Assembly (NCBI RefSeq): GCF_029873215.1
Contig: NZ_CP123620.1
Location: forward strand, 248,001 to 312,000
From: Nocardioides sp. BP30
GTDB lineage: Bacteria > Actinomycetota > Actinomycetes > Propionibacteriales > Nocardioidaceae
Length of the DNA stretch: 64,000 nucleotides
Direction: 5' to 3'
Each line of letters starts with the position of its first letter. Within the stretch, counting starts at the first letter, position 1. The position numbers and the translations under genes are program-made. This document shows positions 35,587 to 43,642 of the stretch, piece by piece. The notes under the pieces are model-generated. The model saw only the letters and a list, made by a program, of their open reading frames with translations. It did not search any database and was not told the DNA's origin.

Positions 35587-37224
35587 TCAGGCCGGCGTCG
35601 GCCCCATCGCCGAGAAGACCAGGGACTTGATCGTCACCGGGACGGTGCCCGACGGCTGCCGCACCCGGCCGAGGTCGACGTAGTCGAAGTCTCGCAACAG
35701 GACGCCGTCGAGGACGACCAGGTCGTTGCTGACGCCGAGCTCGTCGCGCAGCAGCATCCCCAGCGTGCGAGCGATGTCGGCGTCGAGCATCAGATACAGC
35801 GGCTGTCCTGCCGAGATCCGGGAGGCCAGGCCCTTGACCACTGCCTCGCCGAGAGCACGGATGCGGCGGTACTCCGGTGGCCCCTCCCACCTCAGGGCCA
35901 CCGCCAGCTCGCCCGTCTCTCCCGGGCCGAAGCGCTCGACGTGTCGTTCGATCGCCTCGCCGACCGCGGCAGCGTCGACCGACGCGCCCAGCTCGTAGTG
36001 CGGCTGCGCCACGGCGAGGTTGCGGCGTGGCAGGGTCCGCTCCGGCGCGCTGATGAAGCTGGTGATGCCACTGAGCTGCACCGTATACTCCGAGGCACCC
36101 AGCACCGTGGCTCGAATCCGGGCGTCTGCCGCGACGACGGGTCCGGGCAGCCCTCCTGCGGCCCCGGCCGCCGCGAGGGCCTCACCGAGCCGCTGGCCGA
36201 GGTCTCCGAAGGTGCGTTGCTCGGTCCCGTACACGTACTCGGCGACGCCGCCGGAGAAGATCACGGCGTCCACGGGCGCCAGGTCCGGAAGCGGATCGGT
36301 GAGCCAGAGATCCGGCTCCGAGGGCGGCTCGCCGCGCAGCACCGCGAGCAGCTCCTCGGCCATCCGATCGGCGATCGCGACCAGGTCGTGCTCACCCACC
36401 CGGGTGCCCAGCTCGACCGGGATGCCCGCACGACGCGCATGACGGGCACCGCCCGGCTCGAGCCGGATAACGGTGCCGTCCCGATCGGCGGCGACCAGCC
36501 GGCCGCCGACGTGGAATGCGGCCGTCGCGCTGATCCGACCGCCCTCGACCAGGGTGAGCTTGGTGGTGCCGCCGCCGATGTCGACATTCAGCACCCGGCT
36601 GTGCTCGCGGTGGGAGGCCAGCACCGCACCCGAGCCGTACGCCGCGAGCATGGCCTCCATGTGGTGTCCCGCCGTGGCGCAGACCAGGTCACCAGCCCGC
36701 TGGCTGACCACCGACGCGATCAGCTCGGCGTTGCGGCGCCTCAGCGCCTCGCCGGTGAGGATGACCACGCCGGTGTCGATCTGCTCGGGCGTCACCCTCG
36801 CCTCGGCGTAGGCGGTGTCGAGCATGCGGCCGAGCTCCACCGGGTCGATGAACAGGTCGCCGTCGTCGCCGAACGGGGTGAGCTGCACCTCCGATGCGTA
36901 GTGCGTCTCGCGGCGCACGACGACGTACCGGCTGGTGAGGTCCTCGCTCAGCCGACGCAGGTGCAACCGCGAGAACGCGACCTGGGTGCCGGCGGAACCG
37001 ATGTCGACACCGACGCTGTGCAGGACGACGTTGTCCTGCAGCCAGATCGGGTTCTCCTCGATCGGGATCTCGACGCCGTCGTCGTGCTCGTCGTCGATCC
37101 CGTGCCCGTGATGGTGATCGTGATCGTCCCCGTGATCGTGCCCGTCGGCGGCTGCCCGGCCGTGGCCATGCCGTCGGGCATCGTCGTGACCCTGACCGAG
37201 GGAGTGGAGGTGCTCCTGACTCAT
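35587..37224 (-). CDS. EutA-family reactivating ATPase with His-rich N-terminus
   Basis: 545 residues from ATG 37224, overlapping the stop of the bicupin gene (ATGA). The body matches EutA, the actin-like ATPase that reactivates ethanolamine ammonia-lyase: VGVDIGSAGTQVAFSRL (phosphate-1, about residue 71), VLNVDIGGGTTKLTLVEGG, HVGGRLVAADRDG, SGGVAEYVY, and the closing SGTVPVTIKSLVF. Residues 5-47 hold 13 histidines (for example HDHGDDHDHHHGHG), a metal-binding-like tail that E. coli EutA lacks. There is no eutB or eutC here. It may instead release damaged cofactor or metal from an enzyme of this island; that is inference. Confidence 0.85.
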   Translation of the reverse strand: MSQEHLHSLGQGHDDARRHGHGRAAADGHDHGDDHDHHHGHGIDDEHDDGVEIPIEENPIWLQDNVVLHSVGVDIGSAGTQVAFSRLHLRRLSEDLTSRYVVVRRETHYASEVQLTPFGDDGDLFIDPVELGRMLDTAYAEARVTPEQIDTGVVILTGEALRRRNAELIASVVSQRAGDLVCATAGHHMEAMLAAYGSGAVLASHREHSRVLNVDIGGGTTKLTLVEGGRISATAAFHVGGRLVAADRDGTVIRLEPGGARHARRAGIPVELGTRVGEHDLVAIADRMAEELLAVLRGEPPSEPDLWLTDPLPDLAPVDAVIFSGGVAEYVYGTEQRTFGDLGQRLGEALAAAGAAGGLPGPVVAADARIRATVLGASEYTVQLSGITSFISAPERTLPRRNLAVAQPHYELGASVDAAAVGEAIERHVERFGPGETGELAVALRWEGPPEYRRIRALGEAVVKGLASRISAGQPLYLMLDADIARTLGMLLRDELGVSNDLVVLDGVLLRDFDYVDLGRVRQPSGTVPVTIKSLVFSAMGPTPA

Positions 37225-38342
37225 GCGGTCGGCAGCGGCGGGAGGTCCTCGAGCTCGGCGGCGTAGGCGGCGTCCATCCGCGGCGTCAGACCCTTCTCCG
37301 CGAGCGCCTTCGCGAACGTGTCGCGCACGATCGGGGACTCGTCGGCATAGTCGATCTGGTCGCCGCCCACGCGCTGGCTGATCCACGCCTTCGGGACGCC
37401 CTGTGCGTTGCGGATGGAGACCACCTCGTGCTTGAAGGCGAGGTAGCGGCCGGGGGTCTCACCGGTGTTGAAGTGCTGGTGGTACCACATGTTCGGCGGC
37501 ACGATCAGGGTGCCGGGCTTCCAGTCGTAGCGCCGGGGCTCCTCGCCCTCGGGCCACATGAGGCTGAAGCCCTCGCCGCTCATGATGATGACGTGGGCGC
37601 CCGGGCCGTGCCGGTGGCCCTTCTTGTACGTCGCCACCGGGAACTGCGAGATGTGGCTGTTCATCGAGCCCTTCGCCATCATGAAACGGATGTGGCCGCC
37701 ACCCGCGCCGCGCTCCTTGGCCTCGTTGAGCTTCAGGTTGACCGCGTCGTAGACGAAGTTCGTCTTGAGGAGCAGGCCCTCGCGGTCGTCCTTGTCGGTG
37801 AAGTAGTCGGGTTCGCCGTCGAACCGGCCGAGGAAGTCGTGCGGGGTGCCGAACACGAACTCGGGCTCGTCGAACTGGTTGATCACCGGCGGCATGTTGG
37901 TGGAGGAGACGAACCGCGCCGCCTGGGTGCCCGAGCCGTTGAAGTGCTGGTGGTGCGCGTTGAGCGGGATGGCGAACAGCGAGCCCGGGCCCCACTCGAA
38001 GGTGACCTTGTCGCCCTTGTCGTTCCACACGGAGGTCGAGCCGTGGCCCGACAGGACCAGGATCATCTCCTCGAAGAGCTGTCGGCGCGGAGCGAGCGCA
38101 CCGCCGGCCGGGATCTCACAGACGTAGCAGTCGTTGGACGTGCGCGAGGCCTCGTGGTTGATGAAGACACCACGACCGCCGCGGCTCTCCCACGGCTTCA
38201 GCTCGACGGTGTTGAGGTCGGGGACGTAGTGCGCCGCGATGATGTCGAGCCCCTCGGCCGTCACCCACCGCACGTACGGGGAGTCCTTCTCCTGAGCGAA
38301 CTTCTTCGCCATGTCCTCGGAAACGAGTGCGTCCTTGACCAC
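37221..38342 (-). CDS. bicupin protein 1 (putative ring-cleaving or metal-binding oxygenase)
   Basis: 373 residues from GTG 38342, preferred because GGAGG lies 5 bases upstream; ATG 38354 is the alternative. Two cupin domains: residues about 70-140 have a degenerate first motif (APRRQLFEEM, no HxH) with HHQHF later; residues about 235-305 have GHRHGPGAHVIIMSGEGFSL and YHQHFN, suitable metal ligands. Gentisate-type bicupin dioxygenases have this kind of layout. It heads the operon with the EutA-like gene and has an island operator in its promoter. Reaction not proven. Confidence 0.8.
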   Translation of the reverse strand: MVKDALVSEDMAKKFAQEKDSPYVRWVTAEGLDIIAAHYVPDLNTVELKPWESRGGRGVFINHEASRTSNDCYVCEIPAGGALAPRRQLFEEMILVLSGHGSTSVWNDKGDKVTFEWGPGSLFAIPLNAHHQHFNGSGTQAARFVSSTNMPPVINQFDEPEFVFGTPHDFLGRFDGEPDYFTDKDDREGLLLKTNFVYDAVNLKLNEAKERGAGGGHIRFMMAKGSMNSHISQFPVATYKKGHRHGPGAHVIIMSGEGFSLMWPEGEEPRRYDWKPGTLIVPPNMWYHQHFNTGETPGRYLAFKHEVVSIRNAQGVPKAWISQRVGGDQIDYADESPIVRDTFAKALAEKGLTPRMDAAYAAELEDLPPLPTA

Positions 38343-38371
38343 GTGATCCTCCATCTCTTGCGTTTGGTGAA

Positions 38372-38399
38372 ATGGTATTACCAATGCCGGGTATGTCAA
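38372..38399. promoter_or_regulatory. GntR-type operator 3 in bicupin 1 promoter
   Basis: ATGGTATTACCAA at 38372-38384. On the minus strand TTGACA (38399-38394) is the likely -35, and the dyad overlaps the -10 region about 18 bp further on. Confidence 0.7.
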
Positions 38400-38402
38400 G
38401 CG

Positions 38403-39656
38403 TCACGTCGCCGCACGAGGCTCGCCAGCCGACGCGGCGGAGGCGGCCGCGCCCGCGTAGCGGCGGACCGGATTGTCGCTGCCGAGGAACGCACCCACGT
38501 AGGCGATCGTCAGCACGCCGCCCAGGACCAGCGACGTCGCGGGGCCGAGCGTCGCTGCGGCCGAGCCCATCAGCGTGTCGCCCAGCGCCGGTCCCCCCTT
38601 GGACGCCATCTGGTAGATCGCCGAGACCCGGCCGCGCATCTCGTGCGGCGTCTCGAGCTGGACCGCGGCCTGCCGGATCGTCGTCGCCATCGCATCGCAG
38701 GCGCCGAGCAGCAGCAGGGCGAGGATCGCGACCGGGACGACACCCGCGCGCGCCAGCAGGATCGCACTCAGCCCGTAGGCCACCGTCGAGGTGAGCAGAA
38801 CCGTCCCCAGACGACGGCTCCGGCCCACCACGCGGAACACCGTGTAGGTGGCCACGAGGGCACCCAGGGACGGCGCCGAGGACAGCAGGCCGTATCCCGC
38901 CGGGCCGATGTGGAGGCGGTGCACGGCCAGCGCCGGCAGCACCACCCGGTAGGAGGAGAAGAGGGTCGCGGAGAGGTCGAGCGACATCATCATCCACACG
39001 ATCCGGCGACGCCGGACGAAGGCGAAGCCCTCGCCGATCTGATGCCAGACGGACTGGCTCCTCGGCGCGCCCGGCAGCTGCGCGACGCGGACCAGGCCGA
39101 GCGCCAGGATGAGCAGGCCGTACGTCGCGGCGTCGAGCAGGTAGACCAGGCCGGGTCCGTGCAGCGCGATCAGCACGCCGGCGAGCGCCGGACCCAGCAG
39201 GACGGCGAGCTCGCGGGAGGGGTTGAGCAGTGCGAACGCCTGCGGCAGCTGCGCGGCCGGCACCAGTGCGGGGATGAGCGCGTTGCGGGCGGGCTGGTCG
39301 AACGTCGCGGCGGCCGAGGTGAGCACGACGGAGACCAGCACTTCCCAGGTGGTGATCGAGCCGACCAGGCTCAGAGCGGTGATGGCCACCGCGACCACGA
39401 GGGCGACCCCCTGGCTGCACTGCAGGAGCCGGCGTCGATCCAGCCGGTCGGCGTACACACCGCCGAGCGGGCTGAGCACCAGCAGCGCCACCGCCTGCGC
39501 AGCACCGACCAGCCCGGTCTGAGCGAGCGAGCCCGACAGCTCATAGACCTGGTAGAGGTTCGCGGCGAGCGTGCCCCGCGTACCGATCTGTGAGAGCACC
39601 ACGCCCGACCAGTACAGATCGAAGTCTCGGTTCCTCACGATGAGGGGGATCGCCAC
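38403..39656 (-). CDS. MFS transporter (DHA3 type)
   Basis: 417 residues from GTG 39656 (GGAGG 5 bases upstream; the longer frame to 39698 starts within the operator). Twelve hydrophobic segments; the start IPLIVRNRDFDLYWSGVVLSQIG and GGVYADRLDRRRLL match the EntS/DHA3 branch of exporters. It is divergent from the GntR regulator and shares the operator at 39686. It may export toxic intermediates or import the substrate. Confidence 0.9.
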   Translation of the reverse strand: MAIPLIVRNRDFDLYWSGVVLSQIGTRGTLAANLYQVYELSGSLAQTGLVGAAQAVALLVLSPLGGVYADRLDRRRLLQCSQGVALVVAVAITALSLVGSITTWEVLVSVVLTSAAATFDQPARNALIPALVPAAQLPQAFALLNPSRELAVLLGPALAGVLIALHGPGLVYLLDAATYGLLILALGLVRVAQLPGAPRSQSVWHQIGEGFAFVRRRRIVWMMMSLDLSATLFSSYRVVLPALAVHRLHIGPAGYGLLSSAPSLGALVATYTVFRVVGRSRRLGTVLLTSTVAYGLSAILLARAGVVPVAILALLLLGACDAMATTIRQAAVQLETPHEMRGRVSAIYQMASKGGPALGDTLMGSAAATLGPATSLVLGGVLTIAYVGAFLGSDNPVRRYAGAAASAASAGEPRAAT

Positions 39657-39685
39657 GGGCACCTCCAAAGTCGTCCCTGTGGCGT

Positions 39686-39698
39686 ATGGTCTTACCAT
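39686..39698. promoter_or_regulatory. GntR-type operator 4 between MFS and GntR genes
   Basis: ATGGTCTTACCAT, a perfect 5-bp-arm dyad. It is 30 bp upstream of the MFS start and 90 bp upstream of the GntR start, so it can serve both; autoregulation of the GntR gene is likely. Confidence 0.75.
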
Positions 39699-39788
39699 TA
39701 ATCACTTGGTGCTGCATGCTCTCCGTCACCTGGTAGGCATAGGGTGGCGCACACTGGCTGTCGGCGGGACGGCTTGAAGGAGGGGACG

Positions 39789-40517
39789 ATGGCGGCCAAC
39801 ACCGCGGACCGGCAAGACATGTTCAGTCCGGTCACCGTGGACCGGGTATCGCAGGTGATCGTCGACCAGATCAAGGTGCTCATCCGAGACGGACGACTCC
39901 AGCCCGGCGACCGACTGCCGAGCGAGCGCGAGCTCTGCCAGCGCTTCGGCGTGAGCCGGGTGACGGTGCGCGAGGCGCTCCGTGTGCTCGAGGCCAGTGG
40001 CCTGCTCGCGATCCGCGTCGGTGCCCACGGCGGCGCGTTCCTCACCACACCCTCGGCCGAGCGGCTCGGCGAGGGTCTGGCCGACCTGATCTCGCTCGCG
40101 CCCCTGACCGCCACAAACGTCACCGAGGCCCGCATCGTCGTCGAGCTCGGCGTCCTGCCCCTGGCGGTGGAGCGTGCCACCGAGGAGGACATCGACGCCC
40201 TCTTCGCCATGGTCGAGGACGGCGAGCGAGCCGTCGAGTCCGGCACCTACAACGTCGAGATGTCGGCCGCCTTTCACATCCGGGTCGCCGAATGCACCCA
40301 CAATCCGGCGATCGAGATGCTGATGCAGAGCTTCCACGGGCCGATGCGGATGTCGATCGAGGAATCCCACGCCGCGGCTCCGATGGGTCCGCGAGGCGTC
40401 GAGGAGCACCGCGAGCTGGCTGAGGCCATCAAGCAGCGCGACGTCGCCGCCGCCCGCGAGGTCATGACCACACACCTGGACCGCACCGCCCAGCGCGTGC
40501 GCACCCAGACCGACTGA
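39789..40517 (+). CDS. GntR family regulator (FCD domain), predicted master repressor of the island
   Basis: 242 residues from ATG 39789 (GGAGG upstream). The winged helix is residues about 14-85: VIVDQIKVLIRDGRLQPGDR, LPSERELCQRFGVSRVTVREALRVLEASGL. The C-terminal FCD domain includes AFHIRVAECTHNPAIEMLM and EEHRELAEAIKQRD, with the histidines that bind a metal in this family. FCD-GntR proteins often sense organic acids, and many bind TGGTNNNACCA-like sites, which is what lies before almost every unit from 29784 to 57658. It is divergent from the MFS gene. Confidence 0.93.
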   Translation: MAANTADRQDMFSPVTVDRVSQVIVDQIKVLIRDGRLQPGDRLPSERELCQRFGVSRVTVREALRVLEASGLLAIRVGAHGGAFLTTPSAERLGEGLADLISLAPLTATNVTEARIVVELGVLPLAVERATEEDIDALFAMVEDGERAVESGTYNVEMSAAFHIRVAECTHNPAIEMLMQSFHGPMRMSIEESHAAAPMGPRGVEEHRELAEAIKQRDVAAAREVMTTHLDRTAQRVRTQTD

Positions 40518-40606
40518 GGGCACCGCGGGATTCCTCTCCGGCGCCGGCCGCGGCCTCGACCTACGGTTCAGGATGCGGCGGCGACACGCTGGCATCGCGC
40601 CAGGCA

Positions 40607-40619
40607 TTGGACATACCAT
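40607..40619. promoter_or_regulatory. GntR-type operator 5 before the MoxR-VWA operon
   Basis: TTGGACATACCAT: the right half matches the consensus and the left keeps TGG in register. It is 47 bp upstream of the MoxR start. Confidence 0.6.
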
Positions 40620-40665
40620 TGCTCCAAAGGAACGGCTCGCTCGTTCCCGTGCGAGAGGACGAACC

Positions 40666-41496
40666 GTGACCCAGACCGTCACCCCATCGACTGTGGACGC
40701 GCCGTTCTACCTGCCCGTCCGTGACGAGGTCGAGCTCTTCGAGGCAGCGTACGAACAACGGATCCCGGTGCTGCTCAAAGGCCCGACCGGGTGCGGCAAG
40801 ACGCGCTTCGTCGAGCACATGGTGTGGCGGCTCCTCGGCCGGCGCAGCGGCGCTCCGGAGCAGCCGCTGATCACCGTCAGCTGCCACGACGACCTCACCT
40901 CCGCGGACCTGGTCGGCCGCTACCTGCTCTCCAGCGAGGGCACCACCTGGCTGGACGGCCCGCTGACCCAGGCCGTGCGCACCGGCGCGATCTGCTACCT
41001 CGACGAGGTGGTCGAGGCGCGCAAGGACACCACGGTGATCCTGCACGCGCTCACCGACCATCGTCGGATCCTGCCCGTGGAGCGTCTCGGCACCACGATC
41101 GAGGCGCACCCCGACTTCCTCCTGGTCGTCTCGTACAACCCCGGCTACCAGGCAACCGCGAAGGACCTCAAGCCGAGCACGCGCCAGCGTTTCATGGCCA
41201 TCGAGTTCACCTATCCCGAGCGCGACCTCGAGACCCGCATCATCACGCACGAGGCCCACGTCGACGAGACGACCGCCCGCGACCTCGCCTTCCTCGGCGA
41301 GCAACTGCGCCGGCTCGACGAGGCGGGCGTCATCGAGGGCCCGAGCACCCGGTTGCTCGTGCACGTCGGAGGCCTGATCACCCGCGGCATCGCTCCGCGG
41401 CGAGCGTGCGACGTGGGCCTGGTCCAGGCACTGAGCGACGATCCCGACGTCCAGGAGGCCGTGACCCAGGTCGTCGAGGCCGTCTTCCCGGCCTGA
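40666..41496 (+). CDS. MoxR-type AAA+ ATPase (NorQ/CbbQ/GvpN branch)
   Basis: 276 residues from GTG 40666 (AGAGG upstream). Walker A is LLKGPTGCGKTRFVEHM (about residues 37-53), Walker B is ICYLDEVVEARKD (about 109), and the NorQ/CbbQ hallmark LLVVSYNPGYQATAKDLKPSTRQRF is present. These ring ATPases act with a VWA protein to install or restore metal centres or to activate enzymes. Its VWA partner follows after two bases. It probably serves a metalloenzyme of this island, the bicupins or the Rieske oxygenase. Confidence 0.92.
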   Translation: MTQTVTPSTVDAPFYLPVRDEVELFEAAYEQRIPVLLKGPTGCGKTRFVEHMVWRLLGRRSGAPEQPLITVSCHDDLTSADLVGRYLLSSEGTTWLDGPLTQAVRTGAICYLDEVVEARKDTTVILHALTDHRRILPVERLGTTIEAHPDFLLVVSYNPGYQATAKDLKPSTRQRFMAIEFTYPERDLETRIITHEAHVDETTARDLAFLGEQLRRLDEAGVIEGPSTRLLVHVGGLITRGIAPRRACDVGLVQALSDDPDVQEAVTQVVEAVFPA

Positions 41497-41498
41497 GC

Positions 41499-43583
41499 AT
41501 GACCACTCTTCGCGAGACCGCCGAACTGGAGGTCGCCGCCGCCGAGGACCGCACCAGGCACTCGCTGGCGCTCTACTACCGCGCGCTGTGCGGCGAGGTC
41601 TGCTCGCTGATCCCCTACGACGACGGCTCGAGCCCCTGGGAGCACGCCGACACCGAGACCACGGTCTGGCTCCCCCGCGAGGCCCCTCTGGACGACCACG
41701 CCGAGTTCGACGCACAGGAGTGGTATCAGGTCGCGATGACCCATCGGGCGATGCACCGCGCGCTCGGCACGTTCGACATCGACCTGGCCCGCGACGAGCC
41801 CCTCTTCGCGCGGATGCGTCCGACCGATCCCGGGGACCCGGACGTACCGTCGCTGCGCCGGCTTGCGGGGCTCTTCGGCCACTCCGTGCTCGGCGTGCAC
41901 GTCTTCGCCACCTGCGAGGACCTGCGCATCGACGCCGCCACCGACCGGCTGCTGCCCGGCCTCGTGAAGCCGGCCAGGGCGGTGCACCACGGAGCGCTGC
42001 ACGAGCGACCGCAGCCGGCGACGCTCTTCCCCCGCGCGGCCGCTGTCGAGGCACTGGTGCGCTACAGCCTGGGCGGCTCGATCGTGTGGGCCGCGTCGGT
42101 GATGCACGAGCCGATCGCCCGGATCGTCTCGGTCGTTCAGCACCTGCGCGATCCGCGCGCCACGGTGGAGTCCAGCCTCGAGGCGGCCCTGCGGGTCTGC
42201 GACATCCTGATCGGGCTCCCGACCGAGGGCGCGCACCGCAGCACCCACCAGCTCCGGTTCGCCGACCTCGACACCACGCTGGACGACAGTCGCTTCGACA
42301 TCGCCACCCTGCCGGACCGGATGGCCGGCGCGGAGGGATTCGCTGGCTGGTACCACCCGGTCGCCTACCGCGACTGGCCTGGTCCGCGGTACGTGGGAGC
42401 ACCAGCCGCCGACGTCTCCTTGGAGGCTTTCCTGCCCCAGGTCGCCCAGGCCGGGACCGCGCCGGTGCATGTCGGCAAGGACGACGAGGACGCCGACGCA
42501 CAGGGGCCCGGCCGCGCGGTCGCCGAGGCCGTCAGCGGCGGTGCCGACCCCGCTGCCGCACCCAACCTCCGTCCGCTCGTCCCCGTGGTGGGCCACGAAC
42601 CCTGGGCCGACCTGGACACCCCGATGACCTCGCGCGCACCGAACGAGTTCGTCTACCCGGAGTGGGACACCTATACGGGTGGCTACCGGGCCGACTTCAC
42701 CCGCGTGCGGGTCCTCGGTGCACCGATCAAACGCGCCGACCACAGCCACTACCGGGCGCTTGCCCGCTACGGGCACCTGGTGGGCCGGCTGGTCCGGGAG
42801 CTCGAGCGGGTCCGCCCCGACGGCCGGACGGTCTCGCGGCGGTCCGCTCACGGTGACGACCTGGACCTCGATGCCTGTATCGAGGCCACCATCGACCTGC
42901 GCACGGGGGTGGAGCCCTGCGACCGGGTCTTCACCGATCTGCGCCGGCGACGCCGCGACGTCGCCGTGGTGTTCCTGCTGGACCTGAGCGGGTCGACGGC
43001 CGTGGTGCTGCCGCCGGATCCAGAGACGCCGGGGACGGTGCGCAGCATCCTCGACCTGCAGCGTGACGCCGTCAGCCTGCTCGCGCGGGCGCTGGACCGG
43101 GTCGGTGACGACTACGGGATCTACGGGTTCAGCGGCAGCGGCCGCGACGACGTGCGCCTCTCGGTGGTCAAGGACGTCGAGGAGCGTGCCACGCCCGCCG
43201 TGTGGCACCGTCTGGGCGGGCTCGTCCCCGACCACACCACCCGGATGGCGCCGGCGATCCGGCACCTCACCCGGCGACTGCGTGACGTCGAGGCGGCCAC
43301 GAAGATCATGTTCGTGATCTCGGACGGCCGTCCCTACGACATCGACTACGGGCAGCAGTACGGCGAGATGGCCATGCTGGGGTACACCATCGACGACACC
43401 GCCCGGGCGCTGGGCGAGGCCCGTGAGGCGGGGGTGCACCCCTACCTGGTGACCGTCGATCCCGACGGTGCCGACTACCTCGGCACCGCCTGCGAGCCCG
43501 GCTCCTATCGGGTCATCGCCGAGACCGCCGACCTTCCCGAGGCGCTCGCCGCGCTGTACACCTCGGTTCGCGGCACCGTCTGA
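41499..43583 (+). CDS. VWA-domain protein (NorD/CbbO type), MoxR partner
   Basis: 694 residues from ATG 41499, two bases after the MoxR stop. The C-terminal 200 residues are a von Willebrand A domain with an intact MIDAS motif (FLLDLSGSTAVV, near residue 495) and a matching IMFVISDGRPYDIDYG. The long N-terminal part is typical of NorD/CbbO, which bind both the ATPase and the client enzyme. In known cases the client is nitric oxide reductase or Rubisco; neither is encoded here. Followed by a hairpin terminator. Confidence 0.9.
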   Translation: MTTLRETAELEVAAAEDRTRHSLALYYRALCGEVCSLIPYDDGSSPWEHADTETTVWLPREAPLDDHAEFDAQEWYQVAMTHRAMHRALGTFDIDLARDEPLFARMRPTDPGDPDVPSLRRLAGLFGHSVLGVHVFATCEDLRIDAATDRLLPGLVKPARAVHHGALHERPQPATLFPRAAAVEALVRYSLGGSIVWAASVMHEPIARIVSVVQHLRDPRATVESSLEAALRVCDILIGLPTEGAHRSTHQLRFADLDTTLDDSRFDIATLPDRMAGAEGFAGWYHPVAYRDWPGPRYVGAPAADVSLEAFLPQVAQAGTAPVHVGKDDEDADAQGPGRAVAEAVSGGADPAAAPNLRPLVPVVGHEPWADLDTPMTSRAPNEFVYPEWDTYTGGYRADFTRVRVLGAPIKRADHSHYRALARYGHLVGRLVRELERVRPDGRTVSRRSAHGDDLDLDACIEATIDLRTGVEPCDRVFTDLRRRRRDVAVVFLLDLSGSTAVVLPPDPETPGTVRSILDLQRDAVSLLARALDRVGDDYGIYGFSGSGRDDVRLSVVKDVEERATPAVWHRLGGLVPDHTTRMAPAIRHLTRRLRDVEAATKIMFVISDGRPYDIDYGQQYGEMAMLGYTIDDTARALGEAREAGVHPYLVTVDPDGADYLGTACEPGSYRVIAETADLPEALAALYTSVRGTV

Positions 43584-43593
43584 GCGAGACAGA

Positions 43594-43623
43594 CGGCCCG
43601 CGCCCCGAGGGGAGCGCGGGCCG
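43594..43623. terminator. bidirectional hairpin between VWA and bicupin 2 genes
   Basis: CGGCCCGCGC (43594-43603) pairs with GCGCGGGCCG (43614-43623), extended by CCC/GGG with one bulged A. It sits between two convergent genes and probably ends both. Confidence 0.75.
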
Positions 43624-43642
43624 CGTTCGCCGGGCGTGGGCC

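Noticed and set aside
35587..37224. EutA-like gene considered as evidence for ethanolamine use
   Set aside because: No eutB, eutC or microcompartment gene is present within the window and the operon partner is a cupin protein.
40666..43583. MoxR-VWA pair considered as CbbQO Rubisco activase or NorQD
   Set aside because: No Rubisco or NO reductase gene is in the window; the operator links the pair to the catabolic island instead.
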